From Morchella semilibera (taxonomy: Eukaryota > Ascomycota > Pezizomycetes > Pezizales > Morchellaceae), in assembly GCA_009192285.1 (NCBI GenBank), contig WBVU01000009.1:744001-808000 (forward strand): DNA of 64,000 nt. The letters run 5' to 3'. The notes under the pieces are model-generated. The model was not told where the DNA came from. It searched no databases and worked only from the letters and a program-made list of their open reading frames with translations. Position 1 is the first letter of the stretch. Each line of letters opens with the position of its first letter. The translations under genes were made by a program, and so were the position numbers. Below are positions 10,447 to 21,300 of this stretch, one piece after another.

Positions 10447-11461
10447 ATGACCTACACATAAATCCAAGAACCTGACTGCAAAGGCTCTCCAGAGAGACGA
10501 GATGTAGAATTCAAAACCTTTGATGGCCTCACCCTCCGTGGCTGGTTCTACCCTGCCCCCAGCAAACTCTCAAAGTCTCCCGCCATAGTCGTAACTCATG
10601 GCGTATGCTTTTTTTTTCCTCTTAAGACCCCTCTCAACCTTGTTCAACCTCGCTAATACCTCTAGTGGGGTACCGCTAAAGAAATGAACCTCGATGTTGT
10701 TGCCGGTCTTTTCCAAAAAGCTGGACTTGCATCTCTTGTCTATGACCACCGTAACATTGGTTCAAGTGACAGCACAATCCGCGGCGAAATCAACCCCCCC
10801 CCATAAACAAGCCGAAGACTACCACGACGCCATCTCCTACCTGAGCTCGCTGCCCGAAGTAGATGCCTATAAGATCGCCATCTGGGGGTTCTCACTCGCA
10901 GGTGCACATTGTGTGAGGGTTGCAGCTATCGACAAGCGTGTTAAGGCGTTAGTCACCGTCGGGCCGATGCTGTCGACCGTGAAGATTCTTAATCGTAATA
11001 TGTTGCGGAGTACGAGAGCTCAGGTAGACGCAATGCTTAGAGCGGATAGAGAGAATGTCATTGCTGGCGGAGAGGGTGCGACTATGTTGATCACTAGTTC
11101 GGACCCTAATATACCATCGTTTGTGCCTACCGTGGACGCGCAGGAATTCTTATTTAATCTGCAGAAGACCAAAGCGCCTAAATGGGAGAATAAGTACACC
11201 GCGCAAAGCATGTTCCATTTGTTTAGCTACAACCCGGAGGGATATATCCAAGCGGTCAGCCCCGCGCCATGGCTATTATTGCAGGCGGACGATGATAACC
11301 TTTGCGCATCGGATGTAGTGCTATCACTATTTAACCAGGCAAGTGAGCCCAAGGAGCTGTCGTTACACAAGGGGGGCCACTTTACGTTCTTTGAAAAGGG
11401 TGTGTTTGAGGAAGCAATGGCGACAACAATTGATTTCTTGAAGAGAAGATTGGATTTCTAG
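10447..11461 (+). pseudogene. Alpha/beta hydrolase, probably broken
   Basis: Read across two breaks, the frame encodes a roughly 315-residue alpha/beta hydrolase of the polyketide-transferase/peptidase S15-like type: VEFKTFDGLTLRGWFYP, AIVVTHG, then after an intron (10603-10665) WGTAKEMNLDVV, YDHRNIGSS, the nucleophile elbow WGFSLAG, an acid loop QADDDNLCA and KGGHFTFF with the catalytic His. Two faults are visible. Codon 5 is TAA right after the only upstream ATG, and a C9 run near 10794-10802 shifts the frame where eight C would keep it open. The long 3' ORF (10694-11461) is intact. It may be a recent pseudogene, or the C run may be a sequencing error, but the early stop would remain. The substrate is unknown. 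Confidence 0.65.
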
Positions 11462-11752
11462 ATAGGTTTTTGTATATATGTACTTTTGAAAGCTCGTTTA
11501 CATGTATACGTGCGTAGATTACATGTACAGCGATAGAGCATACTCGATAGTCGCATACATGTATTCTCGATAATAGCATGTTGTTGGCTAGTCCCGAACG
11601 CATCGGCACAAGCAGATTTGTTCTCCATACAAGTATATCCACGCCACTACTGGGGCTGCACTGTATGCATGTATTTTATACTGCATTCCCAGATCATGAT
11701 ATGTCACTCGAGATGAGTGTGAGCAGGGATTTTTTGCTAGCACCACCACAAT

Positions 11753-11871
11753 ACACAATATCAAAAAAGCGGGTGTACCCGCCAGAATACTATGACACGG
11801 TATTACTACAGCATTGCTTAACGATACCGTATTGCTATGGTATCTATTACATCTCCCTTTTGGTACTGTAA
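11753..11871. mobile_element. Possible diverged MITE, same family as 30082-30234
   Basis: The left part (ACAATATCAAAAAAGCGGG) and the complement of the right part (ACAGTACCAAAAGGGAG) form a weak inverted repeat. The inner GCTATGGTATC also occurs, inverted, in the neighbouring element (GATACCATAGC near 12401). It sits about 30 bases before that element. Boundaries are uncertain. Confidence 0.35.
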
Positions 11872-11899
11872 CCACATGTGTAGCCTACATACATACATG

Positions 11900-12448
11900 T
11901 ATACGGTATAGTATAACAGAGTGAAATCACTACCGTAGGACTACGGGATTTAGTGATGAATACCGGACTAAAGCGGCATTGTAGGAAGAGTATTATACCA
12001 ATATCGTATTCATATACATGTTTGAAGTATCAATTAGTGTTGGGCACAAGCCAAGCTAGTTCGAGCTTTGGGCTCGAGCTTTAGGCTCGGACACCTCGAG
12101 CTCTCCTTCCCACTCCAAGCCAGCTCGAGCGACCTAACCTATTGGTAATGGGTTTGATATTAGCAAAATTGTAAATATAGCAAGGATAGATCCTCGGAGA
12201 TTCACCTGAAAATGAAATATATATCGATATGACTATCTTTAGCTACATTTTTGAGAGCTCGAGTTATATCCCCGAACATATCGAACCTTTCTTCTCGCAT
12301 CCTGGGCCAGCTCGAGCTTTGGGCCAGGCTCGTCTCGAACAGGCTCGTGCCCAACACTAATATCAATCAATCAATATCGTATTCTTACCGCACTGCGGGG
12401 ATACCATAGCGATCCCACGGCCACCCCTAGTCTTTCTGGTACTGTATA
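11900..12448. mobile_element. MITE with TATACRGTA ends, split by a hAT-type insertion
   Basis: The left end (TATACGGTATAGTATAACAG, then GTGAAATCACTACCGTAGG) aligns base for base in spacing with the element at 30082. The right end (TACCATAGCGATCCCAC...CTTTCTGGTACTGTATA) is its inverted partner. A second element at 12035-12359 interrupts it. TA at the edges suggests a Tc1/mariner-type target, but this is not decisive. There is no ORF. Confidence 0.65.
12035..12359. mobile_element. hAT-type MITE nested in another element
   Basis: The ends are TAGTGTTGGGCACAAGCC and its complement GGCTCGTGCCCAACACTA, an 18-bp inverted repeat with one mismatch, of the hAT form (YAGTGTTGGGC). The flanking octamers are GTATCAAT on the left and ATATCAAT on the right, a 7/8 match to the 8-bp target duplication expected for hAT. 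The 325-bp body has no ORF and is rich in CTCGAG-type self-complementary words, so it is a non-autonomous copy. Confidence 0.8.
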
Positions 12449-13172
12449 TATAATTCATCGGTGATCTGTATCTAACAAATAAAGAGTGGTATAGAAGGAA
12501 CGCATATATAACCCAGTTAAATAGGGTAGAATTTCTGGGAATAATTCACTACATGTAGATTATCGACTTTTATATACTTACATGTGCATTCTGAAGTAAA
12601 AGTAAGATACAGTGTGTACATACGTACATGTATATAATGTACAACGCACATTTATGTACAGCAGTGAATAGAGCAGTTCTATTTTCAAGTATCCTAGCCC
12701 CGCCTCAGCCAGCTATACAAAGGCTTGTTTATTTTTGGTTAAGCATTCATCTCAACCAACTACATACATGTAGCGTTAGGTAAACCCGCATCTCCTCTTT
12801 CTGCCCCTCTTCCATATTTTCCCGTTCCCCTCCATCTGTTCCCCTCCATCTGTTCCCCTCCCTCCATTTCCGTTGCCCTCCCTCTCCTCTTCTTCTGTTA
12901 TCATACTATCTTCCGTCTAGATCTTGCATCAATCAGAGGCGTTCGTGTCTCTTTCTATTCGCCTTTGCCGAATCAACTCTCGGCTTTTATGAAACACGAG
13001 GACCCCACCCCCACTCATGACGTCAGCGCCGACTAGAGATTTTACACAGGGGCCCTTGTTATGTTGATTGTAAACTCGGAGTCCATAGATATTTTCCAAC
13101 TTTTCACGACCGATCGACTCAGGCTATATATAATGTAGGTGCACTCTCAACTGTTATCAAACTGGAGACACC

Positions 13173-13268
13173 ATGTCTTGGCAGGAGCGCCTCAGTTTGA
13201 CGACCCTCACCCTCGCCCGTATCACGGTGCGTAAGGGTCCACGCCTCGCCTACTCAAAAAAACCATAG
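13173..13268 (+). CDS. Candidate short first exon
   Basis: A TATATATAAT box at about 13125-13134 precedes an ATG at 13173 that opens MSWQERLSLTTLTLARIT, followed by a GTGCGTAAG donor-like site at 13227. If unspliced, the frame ends after 31 codons. I found no convincing second exon downstream. It may be the remains of a gene or chance. I do not recognise the peptide. Confidence 0.2.
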   Translation: MSWQERLSLTTLTLARITVRKGPRLAYSKKP

Positions 13269-16259
13269 AAAGCCGGCCTGGTATTCCACCAGTGGGTTCA
13301 TGCAACATCTAGGACTCAGGAAAAATGCTTTTGTGAGTGTTTTCAAAGGGAGGCTGAAACTACATGATATATACATGTATCTAGGTATATAAAGCATTCA
13401 TTTCCCCAAACCCCAGATTATCGCTGGTATAACTCTAACGTTGCCAAACCCTAACCCTTAATCAGTCACTTCCGGAAGATACTACATGTACTTAACCTCT
13501 CTAATATGCACCACCGTGCGGGAGTACCTAATATGAGCGACCGGTATCAACAGAGCATAAACTTGAAGCTAGGCATCCTCGCTCCACCTACATTTAGAAT
13601 GTAGTGGAATTCTAATTCCTTATATATATATCGACTGCTACAACTACGATTCAATCAAAATTGATACATCTCGAAGAGTCACCTTACCATGTAATAATCC
13701 TTGCAATGTTATAGAGCCGCAACCTCAGCTCAAATCAACGAAGCTCTGGGACCTCGACTCATCCTAAGACACTCGTTGAAGTTAGGTGTCCGAAAAGATC
13801 TCCAAGTATCCAGCGGAATAGTCAGTGTGGGACTGGTTCAACAGTCAGAAAAGTACGAGGGCTTTGGAGAAATGAGCTGAAGCGGTGGCAAAAATATCAA
13901 GTATAAGAAGCTAGCAAAGTGGCCTTTACATGATTTTCATTAGCTTTAAACAAAACAGAGACAAACACGACAGACAAACAGCGGGGACTCTCCACTACTT
14001 ATCGGAATCATGAGTTATTAGATCATCATTAATGACACCGAGATTCAACCTCACTAAAGAAAAAAAAATGTGTTAGGGCACAACGGCATTCTTGTTCATT
14101 ATTGAAATCTCTTGCGGCTCTTTCAGAAATAAGTCTCGGACACTAGGATGTGCTGCAGCTGAAAGGTTTAGGTCAACCCCGCGAACACTTCGGGATCCGC
14201 CGTACATGAACTTTTTCAAGGAAAACAACCCGCCTTTCAAAGATTCGCAAGGCCCACAAACATTCCTCCCTCTGTCAATTCTCTGAGCGAGTCAGAGAGT
14301 CAACATTGATCGTCGCGTTCCGAAACACAACTGGCCAAACCCACGACTCATTATCCATCACTAGGTTTAATTACGCATTGACACCGCGAGGGCTAGGCGG
14401 CAGTCAATATACAGATGCTGAAGACAGAAATGGATCCGAGCCAATGGATTGTTTCTGATTAAACATCAGCCTCCAGTAGATCCAATTGACATGGGCGATT
14501 TTTCTAGAACTTCGTCAGACAGGCAAAACATGGCTGAAACCCCTCATTACCCCGTCTTCGCTTGTACCTATTCTTCTGCTTTTCTACGTCAGGTGGATAC
14601 TTCGGAAGTACGCAATATCTACCAACCCCCAAAGCAAAGAGTCTGATCTGCCGGAGTGATCCAACGGTCTCAGACGTCTGTACGTATGTGCATACATACA
14701 CGCTTGCCTGTCCGTGACTCACATTCGTGCTCACAGGACAATGTATGTACATACTTCCTGCTGGTAAACCTGACAGCTTACGATCTTACCGGTAAATGTT
14801 AGGTCCCGACTACTGTAAACTGGGCCAAATTTTAAGCTACATGTAGTTATCGATAAGATTTTTCAGATACATACCTCACAACAGCGCCCACCCAACACCC
14901 CAGATCCAGCCTTAGGCCTATACGTCGACTATCTATGTCAGCTAGCTATCCACAATTTCAGTGCGCACAAAGAATTAAGGTGATGGCAGTGCTTAAGAAA
15001 CATCTTAAATTGGAATGATGAATGAAGGGTATAAGCTGAAGATCCCTATGAACGCTTGATCATAGAATATCGGAACAGTTACATACATGTACTTAGCGGA
15101 ATTACTTTCGCAGAGCCGCGCCATAAATCGGTGGTTGGGATCACGGGCTCTTGGGTGCTGCCTACATGTATGCTTACTCCATCTATGCATGTATGTATCT
15201 GGACTTGGTACCAATCCAAGAGAAACCCTAGTTGCGGCTCGTTAAACCCTAGAGCTAGCAACATGAAGCACAGCTAGATACCAGCACTCTAATCGATTCC
15301 CCTACACAAACCATGTCATTGCAGCTAGCAATCTAGTTCTTCTATTGCGCCCACAAAGCTCATCTCTGGGTTTGTACTATTTTCATATACACCGCCCACA
15401 ACATATTGCTCACCTTAACCTCTCATAACGATGTACCCTGTTTGATGAGTACCAACGAACTTCTTAGAACAAATTATGGGGCAGGTGGTATTGAAATCAT
15501 CAAAATTTCTCACCTTTTCTCTCCTCTCCTCCTTCTGCGCCTACTCCCCGGGTTCAAGTCGCACTATTTGACTTTGCACGGAATAGATATTTTCAACTGA
15601 TACCAAACGGACTAGGTCTGTGGCCGTTTGTAACTACCGATAACTGGTGGCTAGACTCATTCCCTGATTATTGTGTGTGTTTTTTTTTCGTTATATTAAG
15701 TTAGGTTAGTACGAGTCTGTAGCATTCCTCTCACTGGTTACGCTATGAATGACTCTATATTACAACAGCTATCTAAGGTACTCTTTTACTACAGTGCGCA
15801 CGTACCAGGGTTACAGATCCCCTTCCCCCAGTTTGCACCGAGTCTACGCTAGGTCTACCATAATATCCGAGGCAATCCGTTTTATACCGCATTATCATTC
15901 TTGAATGTGTGACATAGTCACTCTAGTGCCTTGGGAACAATGTATCGTGTCATGAGGCACTACGCGCTGCTCAATGTTTTGCCATGGCTATGCTGTTATT
16001 GCCAAAAAGACCTATAACTTGAACTGGAAACATAACCCGATCAGGCACAACTAACCTTGTTCGTGGGACCTCGTCATGATCCTACGGTGCCTGTGAGCCT
16101 TGGGACACAATTTGACTTTCTCAGCGAATCTAGCATTATTTGTTCTTTAGGGCTTGGTTGAGGGTTCGTTCACTGGTGCGTACTGACTCTTTGCATGGCT
16201 ATACATCATTATCTATCTGATGAGAGCTCAATTCTCTTGGGGACCTCTTTCGAGGGGGT
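13269..16259. other. Intergenic stretch
   Basis: About 3 kb of AT-rich DNA with scattered ACATGTA palindromes and no supported gene. ORFs at 14092-14286, 14449-14646 and 15056-15277 are short, overlap others in opposite frames and match nothing I know. A two-unit AACCCTAACCC near 13447 is too short to be telomeric. Confidence 0.45.
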
Positions 16260-16269
16260 TATATATAAG
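16259..16269 (+). promoter_or_regulatory. TATA box of the zinc-ribbon gene
   Basis: TTATATATAAG lies about 120 bases upstream of the ATG at 16382, in front of a CAA/AAC-rich leader typical of fungal 5' UTRs. Confidence 0.4.
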
Positions 16270-16381
16270 ACCCGCCTCTCGAAGGTGAAAGGGATATCAT
16301 TCAACAACAACAGCCTTCAACATCCACAACGCCTACCTCATAAAAAAAACCAATATCTCCCTTATAAACAAGAATCTTATT

Positions 16382-16841
16382 ATGTCTTCTATTGCGATCA
16401 ATCAAGAACTTCCAATCCCAAGTATGATTCACATGCAATCTTCTGGACTGGCCAAAACAACACCTCCATCAAAATGGTATTGTGTAAGTGATCCTTTATT
16501 CCTAAATTTATTTTCCCCAATCTAACATCTTCGCTATAAAGCCTGAATGTGGCTTCGGGCCTCTGAACGGTGAATTAGATGTTGGTTGCCCAAACTGCGG
16601 GTGGACTAGTAGAGGCCGGAAGGCCTCGCAAACCCACGCCTCAAACCAACTCTTATCAACCTGCCTGCCGGTCCCAACGGCTTTTACAGCTACTCCAGCA
16701 GAATTTACCATTGGGTTACAAAACACTTTGGAATGTTTGGCGTCCTCAGAATTAGGTGCACTTCAACAGTATACTGAGTCATTTCTGCACGACTCCCACG
16801 ACGGTCCCGAAACTTTAAGCAGCGTTTCATACTTCAACTAG
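16382..16841 (+). CDS. Small zinc-ribbon protein (two exons)
   Basis: Exons 16382-16483 and 16542-16841 give 133 aa. The start MSSIAINQELPIPSM leads to KWYC, and after a 58-nt intron (GTAAGT...AAAG, branch-like CTAAC) the frame continues PECGFGPLNGELDVGCPNCGW. Together these form C34-x2-C37-x12-C50-x2-C53, a four-Cys zinc ribbon with the W-x-C-x2-C-x-x-G-P start seen in many small, lineage-expanded Pezizomycotina proteins of unknown function. The C-terminus is Ser/Thr-rich without other motifs; no signal peptide is visible. The intron falls inside the ribbon, so neither exon shows it alone. A related gene lies at 24794. The function is unknown; zinc binding is inferred. Confidence 0.7.
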
Positions 16842-18129
16842 GATCCAAAGTCACGACTCGCCCCCACCCGCTGTGGCATGAATTAGTATCTCCAGGCAAA
16901 AGGTCTTAAAACCGGCTGGTTTATACACGGAGTTTTGGCGCAAATTACCACTAGGGTTTTCAGGATTTAGAAATACAGTTTTAGAGCTTCGAATTTTTGA
17001 TTATTTTTTCCCATTTTGCTTTGTAGGGATGGAGAATGCCAGCCTACCTTTTTTTTTTCTTTTTTTCTTTTTTTCTTTTTTTCTTTTTCAATTTCAATTC
17101 TTTCCCTTCTATGCACCCTTTTCCCGCTGTTCGCGCTATACTACATGTACTTTCTCGCCTCTATCCTATTTTCTGGCTACGCATTCTTACTGTAGTCTTT
17201 TCCTCTTGCCCTCTCCTCTTATTTCTTCAGATAGGTTTCACGTTTTTCCTCCCCTTTTTTTTCCTTTTAGATCTCGTCTTTTAGATTTTTATAGTGCTAT
17301 AAAAGAGGAGTACATGTATGTTTCTTAGATTACACATTTTTTTATGCAGGGAAAATGATCGATTCTTCATCGCAATATTTTTTAAAACACATACGTGTAG
17401 TTTGATCATGAGGTATGTAGGGCCGACATGATTAACTGATCATAAACCACCCTGGCCGCTATTGGTTGAATTGGGTTATAAACCTTGAATGTATAGAATA
17501 CTGTAATTGAAACTGTACGCTTTTGAAGATCTTGCTTCCGACCATGTAATGATTATGCAACTACAAAAGTTCGCACCTACATGATTGATTTTCCCAACTC
17601 ATATATCATTATCGTGTTCGCATTGCATGCAATGCAAGAAGAAGAAAAGGGCGCAGGTTCATTACTTATGATTGTCACGCGTGACGTCGTGGTCGTTAGA
17701 GACTATATGACGAGTTCCTGAAAGTTTCACAGTGCCAGGCGTATGGTGCTGGTACTACCTAAAGTCAGCAGCAGCAGACGCCGTAAGCGCGAAGTTGCCT
17801 TCTGCCTTCTGCCAAGATGTGGGTGATAATTGATGACGCTTAGCTAGACCACCCGCAAACCCCATGCTTGAACCTCACCTTGTGGGGACGATATCTGTAA
17901 GGTCAGAATCCAAGATCAAACGTGCATACCCATAACGGGCTTGCCGCCCTATCCGTTGCATCATATCACGTATTGTATACCAACGTCTAACTGGCCTGCA
18001 AAGGGTCTCCTGTACCCGTATTGTACACCCCGGGAAACCTCTGGTTTCTCGAGAGGTTCCTGCATCACATCATTATGTGGGCATTTTCTTCCCTTTCAGC
18101 TAAGCTGCAGCTAGTGGGGTATTTCCTTC
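16842..18129. other. Intergenic stretch
   Basis: No gene supported. A TTTTTTCTTTT pyrimidine tract at about 17048-17105 creates overlapping Phe-rich ORFs that are artefacts of base composition. Confidence 0.5.
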
Positions 18130-18366
18130 GATCTGGGAGTCTCGAACGTCATCACTCCCCGGAATGCCCAGTGGTATGATTGCCCCCGATTCGTGGATGT
18201 AAGGCGTGGCAGAGAATATCTTTCCGAGGATCGATTGAAACATCGACTGGAATATACTGAACCCATTGGAGGAGGGGGAGAACCTTCCTATCCTGTCTCG
18301 GTGAAGCTGTGGGAGTGCAAGGCGGCGGGTTGCGGGAATCTATGCGGAATAAAGCATTTTTGGTAG
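18130..18366 (+). CDS. Possible terminal exon, Cys-containing frame
   Basis: An open frame without its own ATG reads DLGVSNVITPRNAQWYDCP, then FVDVRRGREYLSEDRLKH and ends LWECKAAGCGNLCGIKHFW before TAG at 18364. A pyrimidine-rich acceptor (CTTTCAG) lies just upstream near 18098, but a TAG in this frame separates it from the open part unless a later acceptor is used. The W-x-x-C and WECKAAGC pattern recalls the small zinc-ribbon proteins at 16382 and 24794. It could be a remnant of that family or chance. Confidence 0.25.
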   Translation, partial: DLGVSNVITPRNAQWYDCPRFVDVRRGREYLSEDRLKHRLEYTEPIGGGGEPSYPVSVKLWECKAAGCGNLCGIKHFW

Positions 18367-21300
18367 GAATATTGTATGTACAGTAGCTGCAATACTAGAA
18401 TAATATAAGACCAAGTTAGTTACGAATGGAAGAACTTGATCCGGATATGTGTGATTCGTGGCGTCACGGGTAAAGCTGGTTTGCTTTTTGTTTTATGCTT
18501 GTGTGGGAGGTTTTATAGCCCTACAATGATAATTAGTGCTAATACTAATAACCAGGTCACGTCAGATACTTAACTATGAACTAATAATGTTAATGTATGT
18601 GTACATGTACTTAAATAACTGGTGACTGTACTACATACATAGTACCTACATCATGCACGAGATAAGTGGTACGCCGGCCGGAAGGTCATATAACACCAAA
18701 GTTGCAAATATTACATATGGATAATCGAAGCAGATTAAGTTACTATTTATTTATTGTTTCCTTTTGTTCGTTTGGGATATATAGTCAGTCTGTACTTAGA
18801 GTAAGAGGGGATGGGGCGCTAGGGGGTATTTGCCATATAATAGCGCGCCCTATATATGCTGAACGCAATAATGATTTAACAACATTAACGATAATCGAGG
18901 TAGGCAAAAAGAATTTGCGTAAACCACAAATCAGATATCAATACCGATGCAATCAATTTTCAGGTTCTTTTTTTATCTTCTCTAGCGTACAGCACTGTAC
19001 ATACATGCATACCGGTGCGATATTTATAGTCTCCAGGTATCTTATTCCCAGGTAATGCTTATCGAAACCATCTCACACCGGTAGGTACCGTGGAAACGAG
19101 GCGAACCACCTGTCTCTGCCATACAGGGGAAGTGAAGCTTATCTTGAGGTCATCCTTTAAGAGTCGAGTAACATCAACCGTCCAGGCTCTACCCATGTTG
19201 CGCCATATGCATCGCACTAGCTAGCGAACACAGTGCTAACAACTAGCGGTTTTCCTACACGGTTTAATTTTTTTTTTCTCTTAAAGCCACATGCATAGGA
19301 GATGTCGTGAAAAATTCGTTTACCCATCCCTGGCCATCCGGCTGGTCATTTCTGTTTTAATTTTACCGAAGAAGCGATGGAAGGAAACAAAAATTTTCTT
19401 TCCTCCTAGTGTCTGTAACACTCGTGCCCAAGAGTGGGCTCTAGTCGAGTGACTAGCAGCCCTGTGCTAGTTGTTTGGGCTCGTCGGAACAGCGGGATCC
19501 ATGGGCCCAAAGGGAAAAAAATACGGCCTCATGGATAAAACTACCACTTTGGGGGACAAGTGCAGGTATCGTGAAGATGTTGCTGGTAGAGCAGGTCAGG
19601 TCAATCAATCACCAGCTATCCCTGCACGTACCTCCACGAGGCACGAGCACAGTACATATTCTTCACAATCCTACATTTTTGCCCGTACATAAGTATGATA
19701 CGTACTCTAGTCCTATGTATGCAGTTAATAGGGACGTAAAGCAAGGAAGATTCCTGTATGCTTTACGCAATTACGCAAGACAGAGATCTCCCGGGGATCC
19801 TGCGATAGTGGAAGGTTTTGAAAGAGAGCCCACTGATAGGCTACCTGCTGATTTGTTGTTGTCCTGCAAAGTTCTCGGGGCATCTTTTCTTTTTCCTTTT
19901 AGTAATCTCACGATTCTCGTACTCTCACTCATTTGCACTCATCGGCAGCTCATTGGGTTTCTTCTCAAAAGTTCGATCACAGGCATGGCATATAGATACA
20001 TGTATATATCCCCTTCCTTTCTTGTTAATACATGTATGTTTATATTCATCTTACATATGTGTATGTTACTTTCCTATATCACAAGAGACATAAATGAATC
20101 TACACTTAAGAGCAAGGGAAGGGAAGGGAGAGAGGCCGATACGTACCGAACCGTACTAGACAACCAGATCTCGATAGTCGAAATTCGTTTGATCTAGCAC
20201 GGGCAATATGTCGATGGCTGACTTTGGCGATAGAAGAGATACTTGAGGGCCGTAATAACCTGCATGTGAATTAAATGTGAATTGTACATGTGAAACGCAA
20301 AAAAGAAAAAAAGGAGGGGGAAAGAGCAGAGGAGGAAGACGAACATTTACCTTACATTCAAGCAATATAGCGCGTTTTGGTAGCTGATATGAAGTAAACA
20401 CAAAGGCCCACGCTTCTGATCATGTTCTCAACAGTTTGCTCATGTCGTACGCGTTTTTAAAGATAGCAAAACCTACATTATCACCTTGGTGCATGGATGC
20501 TCCACTGGCTTCGGGTTGCACTATTACTAACAAGGTGTTCGATAGCACTTCAAAGCATCCAATCAGGCAATTGTAATAGACAGTTTATAGTTACAGAACC
20601 GGCCACATTGTACCAATAAGGCAAATAACAGTGTCGATTCAGTACGGTGTACCAATGAGATAACTGCAACCACGTATCTGATCGACAACTAGTAAATTAG
20701 TATTCAGTGCCGCATACGGTTAGACCCGCTTCTCTAGAAATTCCTAGCACGAATAATTAATAGTAGCTTGTCAATAATACTTAAGCTACATACATGTACG
20801 TACATAGCAAATATTTAAGGTTCAAGACCGGTACAATCACTGCTGTCATGTAGGGCTTCGTATCGAAAAAAATAAGGGGGCTAGGATGTGCGCAACCAAG
20901 CCGACCGGTTCTCATACTATCTACTTTATGTGATGCACAGTCATACCTAATACGGAGTCTTTCATACATCTCGAGAAAAAAAAAAGGGGGGGGGGCAATT
21001 TTCCCGTATCCCGACGCGAGCGGCGAGCGGCGGCACCGGCCAGGGCCCGGAGAACGACGGATGTATGTACTGTGTGTTGGCTGGCGAATCAATTTTAATC
21101 TGGTATACTTAAGATTAGAATTGGAGTTGCTCCAGATTACCAAAATAACCCACATTCTAGGCCTTTAGGTAGTGGCGTCTGGAATTAATCGAGGCGCTTA
21201 GAGATTGAGAAGACCGTTGGGGTTATATCGAAGGTAAGTACATGTATATATGGTGGATGTGAATCCCGCCCCGCCTTTCAAGACTTTTAGGCGCCACAGA

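Larger units (their letters stand above)
11462..13172. other. Intergenic stretch with a MITE cluster
   Basis: No gene is supported. The region holds several TACATGTA palindromes near 11500-11560, three inverted-repeat elements between about 11753 and 12448, and a CT-rich tract at about 12790-12900 (TTCCCCTCCATCTG repeated) that resembles a fungal promoter or leader. Confidence 0.5.

Noticed and set aside
13442-13460. AACCCTAACCC telomere-like word (also near 60250)
   Set aside because: Only two units in unique DNA; not a telomere or clear interstitial array.
19475-20197. 240-codon open frame
   Set aside because: It starts at TTG, lies in AT-rich DNA with microsatellites, shows no domain and has no steady codon bias; probably chance.
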